Below, in pieces: positions 58,171 through 64,000 of a stretch of DNA of 64,000 nt. The notes below the pieces were generated by a model. That model was given only the letters and a program-made list of their open reading frames with translations. It made no database searches and was not told the DNA's origin. The stretch lies in assembly GCA_902775475.1 (NCBI GenBank), contig CACYME010000001.1, positions 62,001 through 126,000 on the forward strand, given 5' to 3'. The translations under genes and the position numbers were made by a program. How positions within the stretch are numbered: position 1 is the stretch's first letter; the number at the start of each line of letters is the position of its first letter. This DNA is from an uncultured Prevotellaceae bacterium (GTDB lineage Bacteria; Bacteroidota; Bacteroidia; Bacteroidales; Bacteroidaceae).

Positions 58171-61100
58171 TTAGAAGCGTCCGGGGCCACCGAAGCCACC
58201 TCCGCCGAAGCCACCGCCACCGCGGTTACCACCACCACGGTTGCCGCCACCGAAGCCACCCATGCCACCCATGCCCATGCGCATGCCCTGGCGAGCCTCG
58301 CGGGTGCCAAAGAGGTTGAGTCTGTAGCTGGCGCGGAACATCACGTAGCTGTTGACGGCGTTGTACTCGTTATCAGTGCGGGCCATGGCCGAGATAGTGC
58401 GCGAGAAGTTCGACTGCTGGCCCAGGATGTCGAAGAACTGCAGGCTGAGCGTGAGCGGCTTGCCGCGCAGCAGGCTGTGCGAGATCTGAGCATTCCAGAG
58501 CAGCTCGTTGGTGTTCATCGAGTTGTCGCTGTAGCCACGACGGCTGTTCATGCCCAGGTCGGTGGCAATCTGCGTGCCCCAGGGCAGATAGATGGTGGTG
58601 TTGAATCCATAGGCGAAGCTCCAGGTGTCCAGGTTCGACTGCGGCTGCAGCTCGTTGCGGGTGTGGGTGTAGTTCAACGAGCCGTTCAGCTCCACCTCTA
58701 ACCACGAGTTGCGGTAGGACAGGCCCAGACGGCTGCCGATGGTGTTCGAGTTCGTGGCGTTCTTCACGGCCTCGCGGTTCTGGTCCACATAGCTCACGTG
58801 GTGGCTATAGTTGTCGCTCAGCTGGAGGCTGTAGCTGAAGAGGCCGAGCGAGTCGATGGCCGAGCCGAACATGACGTTGGCGCGTGCGTTCCAGTTGCCG
58901 TTGATGTTCTCGGGGCGCGAAGTCCGTCCACCAGTCACGGGGTCGTAGGTCACCTTGCTGGCAATGCTGTTGGCCGTGGTCGAGAAGTTGGCATCGGCGT
59001 TGATGTAGCGCTGGTAGCGCTGGAAGAAGTTGTTGTAGCGCAGGTTGAAACTCTGGGTGAACGAGGGCTTCAGCGAGGCGTTACCCGTGGTCTTGTTCAG
59101 CGGGTCGGTATCGTCGTTGATCACCAGCAGGTTCTCCATCGAAGGCTGGCTGGTGCTGCCGCGGTACTCGAAGCGCAGGTTGCCCTGCTGCGAGAAGCGC
59201 CAGCGGAAGTTGGCCGTAGGGCTCCAGTTGATGACGTTGCGGTTCACCAGCGTGTCGATGCCGAGATAGCGCTGCGTGTACTCCGACGACTGCGGGATGA
59301 CCTGCACGCCCACGTTGAAGTCGTAGGTGTTGCGGATGAAGCGCAGCATCACCTCGCCCGTGTGAATGTAGTTCTTATACGATGAGTAGCGGCTCTGGTC
59401 CTGGCTGTAGTAGCTGTCGCCGCTCTGCGGGCTGTAGCTGCCGCTGATGAGGTTGAAGTAGTCGTCCCAGCTGCGGTAGCGGGGGCCTACACCGTTGAAG
59501 TCGTAGCCATAGGGAGGATTGGAGTAGTCGAAGGTGGCACGGTCGTTCTCGTTGTAGCGATACTGGAACGTGTAGCTCAGCTGCAGGAACGTGCCGTAGC
59601 CAACGGGCTCGCTGTAGGTGGTGCGCACGCTGTAGTCCCACGACTTGCTGGGCGTCAGGTTGTAGCGGTTCGTCTGATAGTCCGAGAGGCCATCGACGCC
59701 GTTGAACTTCGTCGTGCCCTGGAACAGCTTCGTCTGGTTGCTCGACAGCTGGCGGTTCTCGTTCTTGCTCCAGTTGCCGTTCAGCTGCAGGGTGATGTTG
59801 CGGCCCTTGCCGTTGAGCAGGCGGTTCACCATCAGCGTACCGCCTAAGCGCTTGTTCTCGCCATAGCTCAGCGAGCGGCTCGAGCTGCTGTTCACGATGA
59901 TGTCGCTCAGGTCGCCACCCGTCCTGGCAATCTCCTGCAGGATGGCAGCGTCCAGCTGGTAGTTGATGCGTCCGTAGGGGTCGGCGTTGAACGTGGCCGA
60001 CGTGTTGCCGCCGCGGCCGTCGTTGGTGCCGTAGCTCCAGCTGGGGCGGAAGCTGATGTTCCACAGCGTGTCGGGCGTCCACTCGATGCGGCCCTGGGCA
60101 CTCCAGTTGTTCGAGCGCGAGTAGTTCTGGTTCACCGAGTTCTGGAACGACGACGTGTTGCCCACGAAGTTCTCGCTGGCACGGCGCGACCAGGTGTCGC
60201 CGTCGCGGTGGTTATAGTTCACGCTGGCCTGGGCGATGATGCGGTCGGTCTTGTCATAGTTCAGGTTCACCATGCCCATCTTCGACGAGTTCAGGCCACC
60301 ACCGCCCATGCCGCCGCGGAAGCCACGGCCACCACCGCCGCCGAAGCCCATGTCGTTGGTGTTGTTGCCATTCAGCATGGCCATCACGCGGTAGTCGCCC
60401 TGCATCATCATGCCGAAGATGCGGCTCGAATAGCGGTCCTTCGTGCCCACGCCCAGGTCGACGTTCACCATCTGGCCACGGTTCATGCCCTGTCGCAGGC
60501 CGAAGTCGAGCACCGTCTGCTCATTGCCGTCATCGATGCCGGTGATGCGGCTCAGGTCGCTCTTCTCGTCGTAGGCACGGATGCGCTCCACGATGTTGGC
60601 GGGCAGGTTCTTCAGCGCAGTCTTCGCGTCGCCGAACTCCTTGTTGTCCACCTTAATCTTACTCACCGACTTACCGTTGATCTTGATGTTGCCGTCGTCG
60701 TCCACCTCGGCACCGGGCAGGCGCTTCACCAGCTCCTCCACCACAGAGCCCTCGGGAGTCTTGAAGGCATCGGCATTATATATCAGCGTGTCGCCCTTCG
60801 TCTGCACGCGGGCAATGTTCTTCACCACCTCGACGCCCTTCAGCATCTTGGCGTCGACGTCAATCTGCAGCGTGCCCAGCTTCACGGGGCTGCCGCTCAC
60901 CGTCACGGGGCGGAACAGCGTCTTGTAGCCCACGTAGGTGACGCGCAGCAGGAAGCTGCCGTCGCGCGGGGCCGTCATCTGGAACACACCGTTCAGGTTG
61001 GTCACGGCGTTGGCCACCAGCGCGCTGTCCTTCTGCTGCAGCAGGGCCACCGTGGCCTGAATAACAGGTTCTTGACCGTCTTTGTCAACCACCGTGCCGC

Positions 61101-61173
61101 TCAACGTTCGCTGAGCACTGGCTGAGAGGGCCGCCATCAGCACTGCGGCCATCGAGAGTAGAAATCTTTTCAT
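58171..61173 (-). CDS. TonB-dependent-receptor-like outer-membrane barrel
   Basis: A 1000-residue outer-membrane protein. After a signal peptide (MKRFLLSMAAVLMAALSASAQ) comes a carboxypeptidase-regulatory-like beta domain (LSGTVVDKDGQEPVIQATVALL, VTYVGYKTLFRPV), then a plug-like part (GDTLIYNADAFKTPEGSVVEELVKRLPG, NGKSVSKIKVDNKEFGDA) and a long beta-barrel of the OMP_b-brl_3 type, rich in Y, N and S. There is a glycine loop near residue 280 (GFGGGGGRGF) and a glycine-rich C-terminal tail (GGGNRGGGNRGG...) that still ends in F. The ATG at 61173 begins the signal peptide; an in-frame ATG at 61194 exists. No SusD is adjacent, so a siderophore, peptide or other role is open. Confidence 0.88.
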   Translation of the reverse strand: MKRFLLSMAAVLMAALSASAQRTLSGTVVDKDGQEPVIQATVALLQQKDSALVANAVTNLNGVFQMTAPRDGSFLLRVTYVGYKTLFRPVTVSGSPVKLGTLQIDVDAKMLKGVEVVKNIARVQTKGDTLIYNADAFKTPEGSVVEELVKRLPGAEVDDDGNIKINGKSVSKIKVDNKEFGDAKTALKNLPANIVERIRAYDEKSDLSRITGIDDGNEQTVLDFGLRQGMNRGQMVNVDLGVGTKDRYSSRIFGMMMQGDYRVMAMLNGNNTNDMGFGGGGGRGFRGGMGGGGLNSSKMGMVNLNYDKTDRIIAQASVNYNHRDGDTWSRRASENFVGNTSSFQNSVNQNYSRSNNWSAQGRIEWTPDTLWNISFRPSWSYGTNDGRGGNTSATFNADPYGRINYQLDAAILQEIARTGGDLSDIIVNSSSSRSLSYGENKRLGGTLMVNRLLNGKGRNITLQLNGNWSKNENRQLSSNQTKLFQGTTKFNGVDGLSDYQTNRYNLTPSKSWDYSVRTTYSEPVGYGTFLQLSYTFQYRYNENDRATFDYSNPPYGYDFNGVGPRYRSWDDYFNLISGSYSPQSGDSYYSQDQSRYSSYKNYIHTGEVMLRFIRNTYDFNVGVQVIPQSSEYTQRYLGIDTLVNRNVINWSPTANFRWRFSQQGNLRFEYRGSTSQPSMENLLVINDDTDPLNKTTGNASLKPSFTQSFNLRYNNFFQRYQRYINADANFSTTANSIASKVTYDPVTGGRTSRPENINGNWNARANVMFGSAIDSLGLFSYSLQLSDNYSHHVSYVDQNREAVKNATNSNTIGSRLGLSYRNSWLEVELNGSLNYTHTRNELQPQSNLDTWSFAYGFNTTIYLPWGTQIATDLGMNSRRGYSDNSMNTNELLWNAQISHSLLRGKPLTLSLQFFDILGQQSNFSRTISAMARTDNEYNAVNSYVMFRASYRLNLFGTREARQGMRMGMGGMGGFGGGNRGGGNRGGGGFGGGGFGGPGRF

Positions 61174-61241
61174 TCTGATCGTGTATTTATTCATAACTAC
61201 TCTTTCAGACGCTCATATTAAGTGAAAGTTTAACACCAGCA

Positions 61242-61249
61242 CAAAAATA
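61242..61249 (-). promoter_or_regulatory. Predicted -7 box for the beta-barrel receptor gene
   Basis: TATTTTTG on the minus strand, about 70 bases before the start. Confidence 0.5.
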
Positions 61250-61286
61250 TTTTCGAAACGTGCGGCCAAAAGACCCTTTTCACTAT

Positions 61287-61365
61287 TCACCACAGAGACA
61301 CCGAGGCACAGAGTTTTGTCTCTGCATAGCACAAAATACTCTGTGTCTCTGCGCCTCTGTGGTGA
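61287..61365. repeat. Inverted CACAGAGACAC repeat
   Basis: Left arm 61287-61314 and right arm 61338-61365 pair at 24 of 28 positions. The CACCACAGAGACACcGAGGC sequence resembles a repeat found in many Bacteroidetes and other bacteria. Confidence 0.75.
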
Positions 61366-61446
61366 GTTTATATAAGATAATTTTGAGTAGTTATTTATCC
61401 CAATTCGTGAACAATATTAAGACCAGCGCGGTTCCTTTTTTTCATC

Positions 61447-61510
61447 TCAAATGTCAAAATATTTCACAGAAAATTTTGTTCACGGCGACGAAGCATTCTG
61501 GAGCGAAAAA
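61447..61510 (+). repeat. Dispersed AT-rich element, copy C (truncated)
   Basis: Matches 3681-3744 over 64 bases with few differences, then diverges; only the left end is present. Confidence 0.65.
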
Positions 61511-61798
61511 TATCTTTCAAAAAAAACAACCACATCCTGGCTGGTCTTTTCATGGTCATTACACGTAGCGCACAAAGAAAAGTAATGAGCAAGAATTACC
61601 AACAATTTGCTCCAACAATTGAAAACAATTGTCTCTAATTTTTGGCCCTAATTATTTCTAATTCTTTCCAATTATTTTCCAGAGTCAGTTCGACCGTCAT
61701 ACCCTATTCCATGAATGTCCACTGCTCCCCCAAACAACTTCCGATTCTTTCACGTAAAAAGAGAAGACAACCGAAACAACCTTAGACAATTCTTTTCT

Positions 61799-61986
61799 TT
61801 GCCTGCGGCGCTACATATAATAAACACAAATGACCCACGCGCTCGACCTATGGTCGCTTGCTACCAACGGGACGCAAGAATGATTCATAAATAGTATTCA
61901 TGAGCCATTCGTGGGTCATTCACGGTCATTCTTGCGTCCCTTCGGTAGCAAGCGGCAGAGCCGAGCGCGCGTTGCGCCGCAGGCAA
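61799..61986. repeat. Long imperfect inverted repeat
   Basis: Paired blocks in order: TTGCCTGCGGCGC (61799-61811) with 61974-61986; CGCGCTCG (61838-61845) with 61962-61969; CGCTTGCTACC (61855-61865) with 61944-61954; GGGACGCAAGAATGA (61869-61883) with 61926-61940. The centre has a nested TGACCCACG/CGTGGGTCA. It directly precedes the stop of the secreted protein gene. Confidence 0.8.
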
Positions 61987-62019
61987 TAAGCCGCTCGCGG
62001 CCCATTCATGTCTTCGGTA

Positions 62020-64000
62020 TCAGGGGGCAACGATCTTGCGCGTAGCGCGGTCCTTCTCCGTCTTGGCCTCGATAATGTAGACACCACTGGTGGGCAGCGC
62101 GAAGCTGAAGGTGCTCACCTGCGGCTCAGCGGTGTAGACCAGTCGTCCGGCGGCATCGGTGCAGCGGATGCTGACGATAGGCTCCTCGGTGGAGGCCACG
62201 ACGGTGACCTGGCGCTGTCGACCGAATATCTGCACGTTGCTCTCCACGGCGGCCTCCTCTAACGAGAGACCACGCACAAGGTAGTAGCGGTTCTGCGTCT
62301 GTCCGCTCACGGTGAGCTGGTGCCCAGACTCTAAGGGCGTCAGCGTCTGCTCCACGGCATCGTAAATAGCCACCGAGTCGCCCAGCGACTCCACGCCCTC
62401 GAAGGTCAGCGTGCACGGAGCCTCGCTGGCACTCTCCACGCCAAGCGGCAGGCAACGGAAGTCGTGGATGCTGTTGATTGTCGTAGCCAAGCGACCGCAG
62501 AGCGTATAAACCGTGGGCACTGCCGGCGACACCAACTCTCCTCCTATGAGGAACGTCTCCGTGTCCTCAGAGGGCAAGAAGTCATCGCTGGCGCTCTCGC
62601 GCTGCATCACCAACGCACTGCTCTGCAGGGTGTCGCGACGGGCAGTGACCAACAGGCCGTGTGCTTTGCCACCGGCACCACGCGTGCGAGCCTTCAGCGG
62701 GAACTCATAGCCATCGCCCTTCTTCTGCTTGTACTTGTAGATGGTCACAGTTTCTTTAATATCGTCCACAACATAGTTGCCTTGATCGTCCACTTTAGGA
62801 ACCTCTACCATAATGTCATCGCCATTCTCATCGACGAGGCCATTGCCCTCTTCATCTACAGCCTGTACAGTCTCCATCACCTGCTTTGTTCCCACTACAA
62901 TCTCAAACTCCTCACCTTCATCCGGCTCACCATAGCGGGTCTGCGCTTGCATGTCGGCAGTGAAGGTGATAGTGGTAGCTTCGCCTGGTGTAGTAGCCTG
63001 CACGAAGAATCCTTGTCCTGGGGCAACCTTGGCATTGGCAGCAGTGAAATGATAGGTCGTTTCTGTATTGGGTTCTTCACCTGTAACAACTTCTTCAGTG
63101 GGGCTGACCCAATCACCCTCGGCAACACGCTGCACCAACTGCTGACCATTAGGAGTCATTATCCAGTATTTCTTCTCCAATCCAGTGTTCGCAGCAAAGA
63201 ATTTCTCCATGTCAAGGCCCGCAACGAACGGGTTCTCCACCAGATAGAAGCCCAAGTTGGAGACACCTGCCGAGACAGCCTCGGTGAACGGCCGCAGCGG
63301 ATTGCTGTTTTCCGCCGTCATGGGCAGGGCGTTAGCCCCCACCGTCCATGGCACGCGGGTATAGGTCCTCACGTCGCCGTAGCGGCTGGCGGTGGCCTCG
63401 GTGCGCTGTATCTGCTTGTGCATAGGCAGATTGTCTACATCCTGCGTAGAAGGCAGCAGCAGGTCCGTCTTCAGACGGCCACGGTTCAAGGCTCGGTTGA
63501 GATTGGTCTGCACATCGTCGTAGTTGTTTTCGTCAGTATCGCTCAGATAGGTGTCAGTGCCGCCATCGGCCGAGCCATCCTCTTCGAACTTATAATAGTC
63601 GTACATCGTATCTTCCTTTGGCAGACGGATGATAGACTTGCCTTTGCTGGCGTCATTGTTCTTCAGGTGGTTCATCACCATCACCGAGAAGCCGCCCTTG
63701 GCGTAGTCAACAGTGGCATCGTTGTAGGTGTTGCTCCAGATGCCCTTCATGGCCACATTCACCTTCTTGTCGCCAAACGGCTTGTAACCCAAGCGGTCGA
63801 GGTAATCGTCGGCATTTGTTGTACTCCAACTGTTGCCATTCCACGATCCTTGCTGGGGAGAGCCAGGCAAATTTCCATCTACGAGTGCTAAATCATCGGG
63901 ATTGTCATTTGTAGAATAGTTTGCCCCCACCTCGTAGAGCACGGCCTTGGCCTTGTCCCAGCTGCGCTGGTAGATAGCAGGGCTATAGCGGTCGTAGCCC
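62020..64000 (-). CDS. large secreted protein, 5' end outside the window
   Basis: At least 660 residues on the minus strand, open to the window end, so the N-terminus is missing. The sequence is acidic and N, D and T-rich, consistent with an extracellular protein. The middle has AKVAPGQGFFVQATTPGEATTITF, a motif common in Prevotella secreted proteins with a C-terminal module. The C-terminus (EEPIVSIRCTDAAGRLVYTAEPQ, FALPTSGVYIIEAKTEKDRATRKIVAP) is a beta-sandwich sorting module resembling type IX secretion signals. Function unknown. A long inverted repeat (61799-61986) lies just after the stop. Confidence 0.7.
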   Translation of the reverse strand, partial: GYDRYSPAIYQRSWDKAKAVLYEVGANYSTNDNPDDLALVDGNLPGSPQQGSWNGNSWSTTNADDYLDRLGYKPFGDKKVNVAMKGIWSNTYNDATVDYAKGGFSVMVMNHLKNNDASKGKSIIRLPKEDTMYDYYKFEEDGSADGGTDTYLSDTDENNYDDVQTNLNRALNRGRLKTDLLLPSTQDVDNLPMHKQIQRTEATASRYGDVRTYTRVPWTVGANALPMTAENSNPLRPFTEAVSAGVSNLGFYLVENPFVAGLDMEKFFAANTGLEKKYWIMTPNGQQLVQRVAEGDWVSPTEEVVTGEEPNTETTYHFTAANAKVAPGQGFFVQATTPGEATTITFTADMQAQTRYGEPDEGEEFEIVVGTKQVMETVQAVDEEGNGLVDENGDDIMVEVPKVDDQGNYVVDDIKETVTIYKYKQKKGDGYEFPLKARTRGAGGKAHGLLVTARRDTLQSSALVMQRESASDDFLPSEDTETFLIGGELVSPAVPTVYTLCGRLATTINSIHDFRCLPLGVESASEAPCTLTFEGVESLGDSVAIYDAVEQTLTPLESGHQLTVSGQTQNRYYLVRGLSLEEAAVESNVQIFGRQRQVTVVASTEEPIVSIRCTDAAGRLVYTAEPQVSTFSFALPTSGVYIIEAKTEKDRATRKIVAP

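Larger units (their letters stand above)
61260..62019. other. Repeat-rich intergenic region, no gene seen
   Basis: About 760 bases holding an inverted CACAGAGACAC repeat (61287-61365), a truncated copy of the dispersed AT-rich element (61447-61510), A/T-rich stretches with AATTATTTC motifs, and a long inverted repeat (61799-61986). I see no convincing coding frame. Confidence 0.65.

Noticed and set aside
61570-61800. tRNA or other structured RNA gene
   Set aside because: No cloverleaf, T-loop GTTCGAAT-type motif or CCA end could be found in this AT-rich stretch.

Overview
The window looks like a chromosomal segment of a GC-rich member of the Bacteroidales, most likely Prevotellaceae. The evidence is direct: nearly every transcription unit is preceded by the Bacteroidetes -7 promoter box TAnnTTTG, Shine-Dalgarno sequences are weak, a SusC/SusD pair is present, several lipoproteins and secreted proteins have Bacteroidetes-type signals or C-terminal tails, and families such as DUF4369, DUF5106, DUF5606 and DUF4922 occur. 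The species assignment is inference. I found no rRNA, tRNA, CRISPR array or complete insertion sequence.

Layout. 1-3480: ileS (minus, 3' end cut by the window). 3481-4359: AT-rich non-coding DNA with repeats. 4360-10225: uxuA, a fructuronate reductase (uxuB), a polyprenol-phosphate mannose synthase and a secreted HExxH protein. 10313-17055 (minus): an AlaX-type editing protein, two tandem GH2 enzymes and a GH28 polygalacturonase. 17167-18210: a REP-associated (Y1 HUH) transposase with an extra C-terminal domain, followed by an array of three 22-bp palindromes. 18478-22810: susC/susD, which with the GH genes form a polysaccharide (probably pectin) utilisation locus. 23163-33843: housekeeping genes (riboflavin synthase, PlsC, metallophosphoesterase, MetH activation protein, dihydroorotase, DUF4369 lipoprotein, FtsB/DivIC-like protein, DnaX, LolC/E-like permease, aminotransferase). 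34734-38872: two tandem acyl-CoA ligases and a thioredoxin-like protein. 38914-40777: TrmH-type methyltransferase and a nucleotide-sugar epimerase. 41244-47181: a three-domain glycosyltransferase/HIT-like (DUF4922)/SpoIID protein, an AT-rich HNH gene and an AmpG-like permease. 47254-50662: tandem paralogous lipoproteins, serine acetyltransferase and a DUF554 protein carrying an in-frame palindromic insertion. 50855-54186 (minus): queF, lipoprotein, S4 protein, pth, rplY. 54398-57771: nusB, yajC, YbbR, coaE, DUF5606. 58171-64000 (minus): an outer-membrane beta-barrel receptor and a secreted protein cut by the window end.

The most unusual layer is repetitive. At least eight small repeat families occur between and inside genes: an array GGTATAT-N5-ATATACC next to the HUH transposase with a second 79-bp copy 32 kb away; short palindromes built from GTTGCGAC/GTCGCAAC inside ileS and the transposase and an inside-out relative in the glycosyltransferase gene; a 117-bp palindromic element inserted in frame into the DUF554 gene; a dispersed AT-rich non-coding element in three copies; TCATCACTTATCACT or GAGAAATGA simple repeats that abut start and stop codons and in one case encode the core of a signal peptide; and several long hairpins. 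The transposase plus palindrome array (a REPtron-like arrangement), the coding palindromic insertion, and the GT2-HIT-SpoIID protein next to an AmpG-like transporter are the best candidates for undescribed biology.
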